Of a stretch of 64,000 nucleotides of DNA, positions 52,028 through 60,664 are shown in pieces. Below the pieces are notes generated by a model. It saw only the letters and a program-made list of their open reading frames with translations, did not search any database and had not been told where the DNA came from. Every line of letters starts with the position of its first letter. Within the stretch, counting starts at the first letter, position 1. A program made the translations under genes and the position numbers. The stretch spans positions 1-64,000 of the forward strand of contig NZ_BMMM01000026.1 of the NCBI RefSeq assembly GCF_014645835.1. The letters are read 5' to 3'. The stretch is from Streptomyces albiflavescens (GTDB lineage: Bacteria; Actinomycetota; Actinomycetes; Streptomycetales; Streptomycetaceae).

Positions 52028-53819
52028 CGCGGAAGACGGTGCGCTTGCCCATGGCCGACATGACCAGCTCCAGCAGCTGCTTGGATCTGTTCTCGTAGAA
52101 CTGCTCGAAATCGCCCGTGTGCAGCGCGGCAGGGTCGATGAGGTGGGTGCCGATGACGTCGTCGAACCACTCGGGGCGCATTCCCGACTCGAGCGCGAGC
52201 GTCTTGAGGTAGCCGGCGGGCGATCCGGTCATGCTTTTGCTGGCCCGCAGCGACAGGGGTGTCTTGTTGATGATCGAGTTCGCCCTGTTGCTGTAGGCCC
52301 GGTGGTTCTTGTCGATCCACGCCTTCGGGAAGATCTGGCGCACCTCCACGCTGTACTCGGCCAGCCGAGCGGCGTTCAGGGGTGCCTCCGTGAAGTACCA
52401 GTCCACCGCTCCCTGCTTGACCAGAAGGGCGTAAACCCCCTTGTACGCAGCGCTGTTGCGCGTGCTGAGGGTGTCCAGCCGGTCGTCCAGGAAGGCCGCC
52501 TCGGCAATGGTGTCGGGGACCAGTTCCGTGTTGCCCTGGAGTCGTTCGACGAGTTGCTCCACGTCGCGGGTGAAGCGGCTTTCCGTAGAACCTCCGTACA
52601 TCTCGCCGAGCACACCGCACCAGTACCACTGAGTGAGCAGCTCGTCGGCCGCCGCTTTCTCGGTCTCCTCGCCGAGAATCGTCCGTACGGCGGCCAGCGG
52701 TACGAGCTGGGTTCGGTACGGCAGGTCGGGGGCGCGCACGATGCACTGCCGTTCCAGGAAAGCCCCCACCCACTCGAAGGCCTCCGCCACGCGCGGGGCG
52801 AGCAGGCTGAAGTCGGCGAGCGGCAGTTCCAGCAGGTCACGGCGCTTGCAGGAGACCGCGGCGCGCGGCTCCTGGCGCTTGCGCTCCCAGGTTCGGACGA
52901 GAGCCACGGCCTGGAGGAAATCGCTGCTGCTGAGTCCGTCCTCGACACCGGCCTCCATGCGTCCGAACACGGGGTATGACGATGTCAGGCCCTTCTTGAT
53001 GTCCAGCCAGACGTCGGGGAGCTTGTAGTAGTCGCCGTGCTCGGCCACGTACTCCTGGTTGCCCGCGTAGGTGGCCGTCAGCAGTTCGAAGACGTTGAGC
53101 GGCACACCACCGGTGTTCACCCGCTCGAACACAGCACAGACCGCGTCCATGGTCGTTGAGGCCGCGAGCTTGATCATCGGGACCTGGAACGACTGCATAC
53201 GGTTGAGCACGTGCATCTGGAACTGTCCCCACAGCCCCCAGTTCGTGACGTCGACCTTCACGTACTCCTGGTGCCAGGCATTCACTCGCTCGGTGTCGAA
53301 CACGAAGTGGAGGGGGAAGTAGCCGGCGGCGCACTCACCTTCGACGGTACCCAGGTCGATGAGGTCCCTGCGGTTGAAGCCGGTCTTAAGGATCTTGTCC
53401 TCAGGCACGGACACGATGGCGTCGTCGCGTTCGGCCGGTGGCCCGATGGCCTTGGCGATGTCGACGTAGTACCAGCGGTTCATGGGCTTGCCCCGGGCGT
53501 CGACCGTCTCGACCGGGCGGTCCCGGTGCAGTGCCTGGAAGAGAGAGGTCAATCGCTGCTGGCCGTCGAGCAGCAGGAGATCAGGAACCTCGCCCTCCGC
53601 ATCCTCGGCGCCCTTGAGGGTCCGGGTGCGGAACAGTGAGGTGCCATTGGTCTGCAGCGCCATCACCACCCCGAGCGGATAGTCGAGTGTCACCGTCGCG
53701 ATGAGCGCCCTGATGCGCTCGTCGTCCCACTTCCACTCACGTTGGAAGTCGGGGAGCTGTAAGGCGCCGGAAGCGACGTCCGCAAGGGCATCGCTGAGTT
53801 TCAGACTGTCGAGTGCCAC
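52011..53819 (-). CDS. DUF262 (GmrSD/ParB-like) protein with degenerate DUF1524 region
   Basis: 602 residues from the ATG-like start at 53819 (a GTG in the DNA). The N-terminus is DUF262: P-D-F-Q-R-E-W-K-W (23-31) and L-L-D-G-Q-Q-R-L-T-S-L (83-93), the nucleotide-binding DGQQR motif of the GmrS half of type IV GmrSD enzymes. Near residue 490 is the C-terminal nuclease-like region, V-R-Q-I-F-P-K, then N-S-I-I-N-K-T-P-L-S-L; in related proteins the first motif normally reads H-H-I-F-P-K, so here His-His appears as Arg494-Gln495. The CBS gene follows with a 17-base overlap. DUF262 proteins act in defence against modified phage DNA; loss of the His pair may mean the partner protein supplies the effector activity. 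Confidence 0.82.
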   Translation of the reverse strand: MALDSLKLSDALADVASGALQLPDFQREWKWDDERIRALIATVTLDYPLGVVMALQTNGTSLFRTRTLKGAEDAEGEVPDLLLLDGQQRLTSLFQALHRDRPVETVDARGKPMNRWYYVDIAKAIGPPAERDDAIVSVPEDKILKTGFNRRDLIDLGTVEGECAAGYFPLHFVFDTERVNAWHQEYVKVDVTNWGLWGQFQMHVLNRMQSFQVPMIKLAASTTMDAVCAVFERVNTGGVPLNVFELLTATYAGNQEYVAEHGDYYKLPDVWLDIKKGLTSSYPVFGRMEAGVEDGLSSSDFLQAVALVRTWERKRQEPRAAVSCKRRDLLELPLADFSLLAPRVAEAFEWVGAFLERQCIVRAPDLPYRTQLVPLAAVRTILGEETEKAAADELLTQWYWCGVLGEMYGGSTESRFTRDVEQLVERLQGNTELVPDTIAEAAFLDDRLDTLSTRNSAAYKGVYALLVKQGAVDWYFTEAPLNAARLAEYSVEVRQIFPKAWIDKNHRAYSNRANSIINKTPLSLRASKSMTGSPAGYLKTLALESGMRPEWFDDVIGTHLIDPAALHTGDFEQFYENRSKQLLELVMSAMGKRTVFRDAKAG

Positions 53820-54053
53820 GCTGTGTCTTTCCGTCTGGGACCGAACGCTGCGTCACCGTCCCTCACGACGGTGAACATGTCATTGCACCAAGGGGGTTGG
53901 CGGCAGTCAAGGCATTCACCGACGCCGCTATCGTGCACCAACATCGGCGATCCGGAGATGGCCGGACAGTCCGTACTGCGGTCCATGTGCACTCCAGGGC
54001 CGTCCGTTTCGTCTTGTGCCCTCCCTGTCTTCGGCCGATGGGAGACTGTCGGG

Positions 54054-55391
54054 GTGAGTACAGACAGCCCTGGCCGAAACGGACCCGTCAGTGCCGCCCG
54101 GCGCCGTGACGTGATCGACGCGCTGCGCCGGGGAGCCGTTCCTGAGAGCGGGCTCGACCTGCTGGCCACCGGCCTGGACCGGTTCCAGAGTGCCCTGGAC
54201 TCTGAATTCGACGCCGTGGCGTCGGGCGCGTCGGTGTTCAAGGCCGTACGCGGCGAGTACGGGTCGGGCAAGACCTTCTTCGCGCGGTGGCTCGGGGAGC
54301 GGGCCAAGCGGCGCAACTTCGCCGTCGCCGAGATCCAGGTCTCTGAGACCGAGACCCCGCTGCACAAGCTGGAGACCGTCTACCGACGCCTCACCGAGCG
54401 GCTGACCACGCCCGGATTCCCCCCGAGCGCGCTCCGGCCGGTCGTCGACGCCTGGTTCTACGCCCTTGAGGAGGACGCTCTCGCCGCAGGTGCGTCGGAG
54501 GAAGACCTGCCCACAGAGGTGGAGCGGTTGATGACCGCCCGACTCACCGAGGTATCCCGGCACGCCCCGTCGTTCGCGACGGCGCTGCGGGGTTACCGTA
54601 CGGCCCTCGAGTCGGGAGACGAGGCCACCGCCTCAGCCGTCATGGCGTGGCTGGGCGGACAACCGCATGTGGCCGCGGCGGCCCGCAGGTCCGCCGGGGT
54701 GCGCGGCGACCTCGACCATTTCGGCGCCCTGGGTTTCCTGCAGGGGCTGCTCACCGTGCTGCGCGACTCCGGGCACGCGGGCCTGTTCGTCGTTCTGGAC
54801 GAGGTGGAGACCCTGCAGCGGGTCCGCTCCGATGCCCGTGACAAGGCGCTGAACGCGCTACGCCAGCTCATCGACGAGGTGCACTCCGGACGCTTCCCCG
54901 GCCTCTATCTGTTGATCACCGGCACGCCGGCGTTCTACGACGGCCGACAGGGCGTGCAGCGTCTGGCTCCGCTGGCCCAACGGCTGGCCACCGACTTCAC
55001 CACCGATCCGCGCTTCGACAACCCGCGTGCCGTGCAGCTCAGGCTGCCGGGCTTCACTCTGGACTCGCTGATCGGTCTCGGGCTGACCATCAGGGACCTG
55101 TATGCGTCTGGAGCTTCGTCGGCTGAGCGAGTCAAGGAGATCACAGACGACGTATATGTCGCCGATCTGGCCAAGGCCGTCGGCGGGGCGCTGGGGGGCA
55201 AGGTGGGGGTAGCGCCTCGCCTGTTCCTCAAGAAGCTCGTCGGCGACGTCCTCGACCGTGTGGACCAGTTCGAGGACTTCGATCCGCGCAAGCACTACGC
55301 ACTCACGGTGAACGCCTCGGAGCTGACCGAAGTCGAACGCAACGCGGCGGCGGTAGACAGCGCCGATGATGTCGAACTGGACCTCCCATGA
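54054..55391 (+). CDS. brxD: BREX-2 ATP-binding protein BrxD
   Basis: 445 residues from the GTG at 54054 (GGGAG nine bases upstream); the longer open frame lies partly over the divergent DUF262 promoter region and lacks features. Walker A G-E-Y-G-S-G-K-T at 67-74 and Walker B L-F-V-V-L-D-E at 244-250 match the BrxD ATPase family (DUF2791-like). R-R-x-D-V-I-D-A-L-R-R-G-x-V-P near the N-terminus is typical. It overlaps brxHI by four bases, and the pair is a standard part of BREX-2, although here it is separated from pglZ by an inserted pair of genes on the other strand. Confidence 0.88.
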   Translation: MSTDSPGRNGPVSAARRRDVIDALRRGAVPESGLDLLATGLDRFQSALDSEFDAVASGASVFKAVRGEYGSGKTFFARWLGERAKRRNFAVAEIQVSETETPLHKLETVYRRLTERLTTPGFPPSALRPVVDAWFYALEEDALAAGASEEDLPTEVERLMTARLTEVSRHAPSFATALRGYRTALESGDEATASAVMAWLGGQPHVAAAARRSAGVRGDLDHFGALGFLQGLLTVLRDSGHAGLFVVLDEVETLQRVRSDARDKALNALRQLIDEVHSGRFPGLYLLITGTPAFYDGRQGVQRLAPLAQRLATDFTTDPRFDNPRAVQLRLPGFTLDSLIGLGLTIRDLYASGASSAERVKEITDDVYVADLAKAVGGALGGKVGVAPRLFLKKLVGDVLDRVDQFEDFDPRKHYALTVNASELTEVERNAAAVDSADDVELDLP

Positions 55392-57517
55392 GCGACGTGG
55401 CGCCCGACCCGATGGACCTGCTTCACCCGGGGTTGGTCCACCACGTCGTGAACACCCTGGGCTGGCCCCGCCTGCGGACCCTCCAGGAGGAGGCGATCAC
55501 CCCCCTGACAGATGGGGCGGACGCCGTCCTGATCGCCCCCACCGCAGGTGGGAAGACCGAGGCCGCGTGCTTCCCATTGCTGTCGCGGATGGCGCAGGAG
55601 AATTGGGACGGCACCTCGGTTCTCTACGTATGTCCGCTGAAGGCGCTGCTCAACAACCTGCTGCCCCGACTGGAGACGTACACCTCCTGGCTGGGGCGCA
55701 CAGCCGCGCTCTGGCACGGCGATGTCACACACTCCCGCCGCAAGCGCATCCTGCGCGAACGGCCGGATGTGCTGCTGACCACTCCCGAGTCCCTGGAGGC
55801 CATGCTGGTCAGTGCCAACGTCGACCACCGGGCGTTGTTCTCCGGGCTGCGGGCGATCGTCGTCGACGAGGTGCACGCTTTCGCGGGCGATGACCGGGGG
55901 TGGCATCTGCTGGCCGTGCTGGAACGGCTGGAGCGGGTGACCGGGCGCCCGGTGCAGCGGGTCGGCCTGTCCGCGACCGTGGGTAACCCGGAGGAGCTGC
56001 TCACCTGGTTGCAGGGAGCAAAGGCCGGGCGGCGCACGGCACAGGTCGTCGCCCCGCACCTGAAGGAGAAGGTACAGAAACTGCCCCCGCCCGGGGATGT
56101 CCAGCTCGACTATGTGGGGTCCTTGGCCAATGCGGCGACAGTGATCGCGGCATTGCACCAGGGCGAGAAGCGACTGGTCTTCTGCGAATCGCGCAAGCAG
56201 GTCGAGGAGCTCGGCGCGGCGCTGCATGCGAAGGGCGTGACCACTTTCCTGTCCCATGCCTCGCTGTCCGCAGACGAGCGGCGTCGGGCTGAGGAAGCCT
56301 TCGCGGAGGCTCGCGACTGCGTGATCGTCTCCACCAGCACCCTGGAACTGGGCATCGATGTCGGCGACCTCGACCGGGTCGTCCAGATCGATGCGCCGAG
56401 CACCGTGGCCTCGTTCCTGCAGCGACTGGGCCGCACCGGTCGACGGCCCGGATCCAGCCGCAACTGCCTGTTCCTCGCCACCGACGACGCCGGCCTCCTG
56501 TCCGCGGCGGCACTTCTGCTGCTCTGGTCGCGCGGCTGGGTGGAGCCGGTCATCGCTCCTGCGGAGCCCCGGCACATCGTCGCGCAACAGGTGCTGGCGC
56601 TCTGCCTCCAGGAGCACCGGGTCGGTGACCGGCTGTGGCAGGAGTGGTGGGGAGGCCTCGGTCCGTTCGGCCCTTCCGCCGAGCCGATCGTGCGCCATCT
56701 GGTCGAGGAGGGCTATCTGGACCGGGACGGCGAACTGCTGTTCATCGGCCCAGAAGCCGAAAAGCGGTTCGGCTACCGGCACTTCATGGATCTCACCGCG
56801 GTCTTCACCGCCGCCCCGGAGTTCACTGTGCTGTCGGGTCGCGCCGAGATCGGCACCACAGATCCCGTGCTGCTCACGGACGAGGTCGTGGGCCCTCGCC
56901 GACTTCTGCTCGCCGGGCGCAGCTGGCAGGTGACGTACATCGACTGGTCGCGCCGCCGCTGCTTCGTCGAGCCCGTGGAAAGTGGCGGGCGGGCTCGGTG
57001 GGGAGGCGTCGGCCTGACCCGTACCTCGTCGTACGAGCTGACACGGGCGGCCCGCGACATCCTGCTCGGCGCGGCCCCTCCAGTCAGGCTCACCCGCCGT
57101 GCCGAAAGTGCCCTCGCTCGCGTGCGCGATGAGAGCGCCGAGTTCGTGTACCACGACGGCACCGTCGTCATGCGGGGAGGCCGCGACACGAATGTGCGGT
57201 GGTGGACGTGGGCCGGCTATCGCACCAACGCCACTCTGGCCGCCACCCTCTCCACCATCACCGATCCGCTTCAGCGCCCCACGGACACATACGTCCGGCT
57301 GCGTGAGGACATCACGCTCCAAGACTGGAAGCGGGCAACCGCGGACGCCGCTGGCCACCTGTGCCTCCCGGCGGTGGACCCCCGTGCACTGGCCGGGCTG
57401 AAGTTCAATACCGCCCTTCCGCCGCGTCTGGCCGAGGCAACGCTGGCGGCCCGGTTGGCCGATCTGACCGGTGCCGCTGCATCGCTCCGCGAGGCCGTCA
57501 GGTTCACGACCAGATGA
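55388..57517 (+). CDS. brxHI: BREX-2 DEAD/DEAH helicase BrxHI
   Basis: 709 residues. Superfamily 2 helicase motifs in order: A-P-T-A-G-G-K-T (50-57, motif I), T-T-P-E-S-L (131-136), D-E-V-H (160-163, motif II), G-L-S-A-T (motif III), S-T-S-T-L-E-L-G-I-D-V (motif V) and Q-R-L-G-R-T-G-R (motif VI). The region after the helicase core resembles Lhr-type helicases. In BREX-2 this gene follows brxD, as here (ATGA overlap). With pglW, pglX, pglY, pglZ and brxD it completes the six-gene type 2 set. Confidence 0.9.
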   Translation: MSDVAPDPMDLLHPGLVHHVVNTLGWPRLRTLQEEAITPLTDGADAVLIAPTAGGKTEAACFPLLSRMAQENWDGTSVLYVCPLKALLNNLLPRLETYTSWLGRTAALWHGDVTHSRRKRILRERPDVLLTTPESLEAMLVSANVDHRALFSGLRAIVVDEVHAFAGDDRGWHLLAVLERLERVTGRPVQRVGLSATVGNPEELLTWLQGAKAGRRTAQVVAPHLKEKVQKLPPPGDVQLDYVGSLANAATVIAALHQGEKRLVFCESRKQVEELGAALHAKGVTTFLSHASLSADERRRAEEAFAEARDCVIVSTSTLELGIDVGDLDRVVQIDAPSTVASFLQRLGRTGRRPGSSRNCLFLATDDAGLLSAAALLLLWSRGWVEPVIAPAEPRHIVAQQVLALCLQEHRVGDRLWQEWWGGLGPFGPSAEPIVRHLVEEGYLDRDGELLFIGPEAEKRFGYRHFMDLTAVFTAAPEFTVLSGRAEIGTTDPVLLTDEVVGPRRLLLAGRSWQVTYIDWSRRRCFVEPVESGGRARWGGVGLTRTSSYELTRAARDILLGAAPPVRLTRRAESALARVRDESAEFVYHDGTVVMRGGRDTNVRWWTWAGYRTNATLAATLSTITDPLQRPTDTYVRLREDITLQDWKRATADAAGHLCLPAVDPRALAGLKFNTALPPRLAEATLAARLADLTGAAASLREAVRFTTR

Positions 57518-58091
57518 GTGAAACGTGTGGGCACAAGTGGAGGTCGCAAGCACGGACAGGCCGATCGCGGGTGCAGGGAGCCGCAGTCTGAGACCCTGTT
57601 CGTCAGGCCCAATTGCAGACAAGATTGCGTCTCTCAAGCTGGGTCCGGCAATCTCCGACCTAGCTGCGTGTCGAAGAGGAAGCCGCCCTCCACGGCCTGT
57701 TAGAGGACCTGGCCGCGCGACAGCCCATTTTCGAACAGTCGATGCTGACCGGCAAAGGGGACGGCCTGAACCCCGACGACCGAGCCCCTGTTCCAGTTCC
57801 GACCCCCTGGGCTGCCACCTGTGCGTCGTTCACGGCCCACCGACATGCACCTGGCGCCCGGTGGACGAACACAGCGCGTGCACACTTGCGTGGGAGCTCC
57901 CGGGCAGATGCGGGAAGTCCCTCGAAACGGGAAAGGGCCCCGACCAAGGCCTACGACCTGCTGAGAGCCCAGCCGGCAGACGAGTCGGGCTATACGCCGG
58001 GTATTCCTGACGCACCCTTCTGACCTGCGGCTTCGCGGATCGGATCGGCTGTGACCTGCTAGGTCGGGTTGCAGAGGCGACCGGAGGCAGT

Positions 58092-58165
58092 CAGAGGAAA
58101 CCGCTCTGATTCGACCCCGATTCGAACCGAGCTGCTCGGAGCCGATCAGAGGCAATCGCCCTCTG
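58092..58165. repeat. CAGAGG inverted-repeat cluster
   Basis: CAGAG (58092-58096) pairs with CTCTG (58104-58108), and CAGAGG (58147-58152) pairs with CCTCTG (58160-58165). Additional GCAGAGG occurs near 58070. The spacing resembles repeated protein-binding sites in front of a replication gene. Confidence 0.5.
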
Positions 58166-58295
58166 TTTTGGTCCGAGTCGGCCCAGGTCAGACGGCGTTG
58201 ATCAGGCTGTGGACCCGCTGACGGCACTCGGAATCGATCTCGGTCGAGCCGCGATGGGGACGCCTGCCTCCAGCACCGCAGCCAGGCATACGAAT

Positions 58296-58321
58296 GCCTC
58301 CAGGATGGCCATCCTGGAGGC
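58296..58321. repeat. Perfect 26-bp palindrome upstream of the putative replication gene
   Basis: Half-site GCCTCCAGGATGG followed directly by its reverse complement, no loop. It is 60 bases before the GTG at 58381. A loop-free palindrome of this length is more likely an operator or partition site than a terminator. Confidence 0.7.
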
Positions 58322-58380
58322 TTCGCTGGCACCGATTGGAGGTCGGTACCGGACACCACCCGTGGTTTTAGCGGGCCTGG

Positions 58381-59919
58381 GTGGCGTCCCTGTCCTTGCG
58401 GGACGGCTCCACAGTGCCACACAGCACCCACCAGACAGGTTCTCCCCGACACCCATTTCACCCACGCGAGCGACTGGGTCTTCACCATCTGCCTACGGCT
58501 GCGGCCGATCTCATTCTGCTCGGGGATCTCACCGGCCGCTACGCGGCGGGCAGTTACAGCAAGCTCTCCTCCGACGCCCAGAGTGTGTCCCTGCGCGAGA
58601 GCCGTCGGGGCGCGGCCGAGCACGGGCACCGGATAACGGCGGCCATCGCCTGCCATGTCGCTCGCGCCAGCGGCACCGTCGACCAGCTGACGCAGCTACT
58701 GCTGCACCCCGAGCACGAAGGCGGGCGGCACGCCCGGAGCATCGCGCTGCGGTCCGGGCAGTCACGTGCTCTGGCGTACATCGGCCGGGTATGGGCCAGC
58801 GCCTCGGCCGCGGTCAGCAGCACGACGATGCTGGAATCGCGGCACCACGCGTACGAGTTGCTTGCCGCGCTGCGCGACCGCATCGAGACGACGCCCTGGC
58901 GTGGGGAACGTGGGCGGACCGCGCTGCGGGTCCTGCGGGCGCATCTGAACTTCGCCGAGATCGCGGGCGGTCCCCTGCACCACGCCAGCGAGCGGCAGAC
59001 CGCGGAGGAAGCGGGGGTATCCCGCACGACCCTCCGGGTCGTCTACGAGACCGTCCTCAAGCCGCGGGGCTGGCTGCGGCGTCTGCGCGTCGGCCACGGC
59101 CGCGAGGGCTCGACCTGGTACCTCGCCGAGGGCAACGCTGGCCGCCACACCATCCCCGTAGCGCAATCTCGATTCGGAACCACTCAGTACCCCCCCGACC
59201 TGGCACTTGAGGAGTGGCCCACCCCTGAGACAGGCCTGACGGCCGACCTCGACTCCACCGTCATCGGCCAGCTGATGGGCCACGACGCCTTCGCCCACCG
59301 CGGTCTCGGCAGCGCCGCACTGGTGATCATCGGTGCACTGCACGCCCATGCGGCGCAGACGGTCGCCGAGCTTGTCGGCTCGTCCTCCGTCTCCCGCGCC
59401 ACCCTCTACCGCACCTTGCGGCGCCTGGCCGACCACGGCCTCGTCACCCACAGCGGTGAGACCTGGACCCTGGCACCTCATGCTCTGGAGGGCTTCGGCG
59501 ACCACCCTCCGGAGGCTGCGGCCGAAGAGATCGCCGAGCTGGCTCGGGGCTGGGGCGCAGTCGCGACGCGGCACGGGACCGCGGGCGTCGCGTTTCGGCG
59601 CAAGGCGGTGCACGCCGCCGAGCGCGCGGCGTACCAGCAGGCGCTGGAACGGCTGTCGGAGCACCGCAGCAAAGCCGTGGTGCTCGTCCGCGACGGGCAC
59701 CAGGTCCTCGTTCCCGCGCCGCGGCCCGACGAGATTCCCACCGCGTGCCACGCCCCGGACGGCTGTGTCCTCGATCCGGCCACCGGCCGCGCCGCTCCCG
59801 ACTGGCGGATCGCCACCGACGGACGGCTGATCCTCATCACCCCTGCCGACCAGCGCAGTTACGACGAGCTGGCCGCCGCCCATGCCGAAGCCCTCAGCGA
59901 ATGGGAGTCCGCAGCGTGA
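58381..59919 (+). CDS. Double winged-helix protein, putative plasmid replication initiator
   Basis: About 512 residues from the GTG at 58381; the first 45 residues lack features, so the true start may be further in. Two winged-helix DNA-binding segments can be seen: one about 205-260 (R-Q-T-A-E-E-A-G-V-S-R-T-T-L-R, ending G-W-L-R-R-L-R-V-G-H-G) and one about 325-370 (Q-T-V-A-E-L-V-G then V-S-R-A-T-L-Y-R-T-L-R-R-L). Two such domains are the layout of many theta-type initiators. It lies just after a dyad-rich region and is co-translated with an HTH protein upstream of parA. I do not recognise the exact family, so replication is inferred from context; a regulator is the alternative. Confidence 0.6.
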   Translation: MASLSLRDGSTVPHSTHQTGSPRHPFHPRERLGLHHLPTAAADLILLGDLTGRYAAGSYSKLSSDAQSVSLRESRRGAAEHGHRITAAIACHVARASGTVDQLTQLLLHPEHEGGRHARSIALRSGQSRALAYIGRVWASASAAVSSTTMLESRHHAYELLAALRDRIETTPWRGERGRTALRVLRAHLNFAEIAGGPLHHASERQTAEEAGVSRTTLRVVYETVLKPRGWLRRLRVGHGREGSTWYLAEGNAGRHTIPVAQSRFGTTQYPPDLALEEWPTPETGLTADLDSTVIGQLMGHDAFAHRGLGSAALVIIGALHAHAAQTVAELVGSSSVSRATLYRTLRRLADHGLVTHSGETWTLAPHALEGFGDHPPEAAAEEIAELARGWGAVATRHGTAGVAFRRKAVHAAERAAYQQALERLSEHRSKAVVLVRDGHQVLVPAPRPDEIPTACHAPDGCVLDPATGRAAPDWRIATDGRLILITPADQRSYDELAAAHAEALSEWESAA

Positions 59920-60485
59920 ACCCACCCCCTCAGCCCACAGCCGATCACAACGACCAGGTCACTGCGCACGCGCTGCGTGAGCAGTACGAGTCCGGCGCCA
60001 CGGTCAACCAACTCGTGGCGAGCAGTGGCCTGTCCTACGGCACGGTCCTCAACCGACTGCACGAGGCCAAGACCGTGATGCGCACCTCGTGGCAGACGCG
60101 CAGGCTGCGCGACGGGCAGGCCCGCCGCAACCTCGCGGCCCGCCTGCGCCGCCTCTACGAGCAACAGGGCGCGACCCTCACGGAGTTGGCCGTGGAGGGG
60201 TCCGTGACGCGACGGGTCGCTCGGCGGCTGCTGATCGAGGCCGGGGGCACGCCCCGCAGCACCCAGCAGACGCTGCGCATCCGTTCCGCAGCCAGTACCG
60301 CGCGGCGGATGAAGCTCGCGTTGTCCCTGCGGGCACGGTACGAGGCCGGCGCCACGGTGCCGGACCTGGCCGCAGAGTGCAGCTACTCCGTCGGCACCGT
60401 CTATCGGCTCCTGCACCAAGCGGGCACCCGTATGCGGCCCAAGCACAACCACGGCCCGGCCCGCGCCCCGAGGAAGCGCTCATGA
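59916..60485 (+). CDS. Triple helix-turn-helix repeat protein
   Basis: 189 residues from a GTG overlapping the preceding stop. The protein is built of three copies of one HTH unit about 55-60 residues apart: L-R-E-Q-Y-E-S-G-A-T-V-N-Q-L...S-Y-G-T-V-L-N-R-L; L-R-R-L-Y-E-Q-Q-G-A-T-L-T-E-L...T-R-R-V-A-R-R-L-L; L-R-A-R-Y-E-A-G-A-T-V-P-D-L...S-V-G-T-V-Y-R-L-L. The first and third are nearest to each other; both end in M-R. Linkers are strongly basic. Three tandem DNA-binding units suggest binding to a repeated site such as the dyads upstream. It may be an accessory replication or copy-control protein. The gene is followed by a 180-bp gap with an 18-bp palindrome before parA. Confidence 0.7.
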   Translation: MNPPPQPTADHNDQVTAHALREQYESGATVNQLVASSGLSYGTVLNRLHEAKTVMRTSWQTRRLRDGQARRNLAARLRRLYEQQGATLTELAVEGSVTRRVARRLLIEAGGTPRSTQQTLRIRSAASTARRMKLALSLRARYEAGATVPDLAAECSYSVGTVYRLLHQAGTRMRPKHNHGPARAPRKRS

Positions 60486-60503
60486 GCGCCCTCGAACGGG
60501 TCC

Positions 60504-60521
60504 CCTGCCGGGCCCGGCAGG
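60504..60521. repeat. 18-bp perfect palindrome upstream of parA
   Basis: CCTGCCGGG followed directly by CCCGGCAGG, in the 180-bp region between the triple-HTH gene and parA. Possible operator for parA autoregulation; being pure G/C it could also be chance. Confidence 0.35.
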
Positions 60522-60664
60522 TCACGGAACCGAAGGCGAGCCATCCCGAATACAGCGCTGCTCGGGGTCCTCCTTCGCCCACGCTCAGCAGATACCGAAC
60601 GTCGGCCTTCTCGCCGACGCACGCACGTCAACGCCCCTGTCCCGATTCAGGAGATCAAGCACTC

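Larger units (their letters stand above)
57518..58380. other. Dyad-rich intergenic region upstream of the plasmid-type module
   Basis: About 860 bp with no supportable gene. Its right half (58020-58330) is dense in CAGAGG/CCTCTG inverted repeats, a GATTCGAcCC/GATTCGAaCC near-repeat and a perfect 26-bp palindrome, all immediately before a putative replication gene. It may be a cis-acting origin or partition/control region. Confidence 0.45.

Noticed and set aside
58110..58130. TTCGAACC-like sequence as a tRNA T-loop
   Set aside because: No acceptor or anticodon stem can be folded around it; it belongs to the iteron-like repeats.
58209..59210. Alternative 333-codon frame upstream of and inside the putative initiator
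   Set aside because: Arg/Ala/Pro-rich shadow; the 58381 frame has coherent winged-helix motifs and the 4-bp overlap with the next gene.
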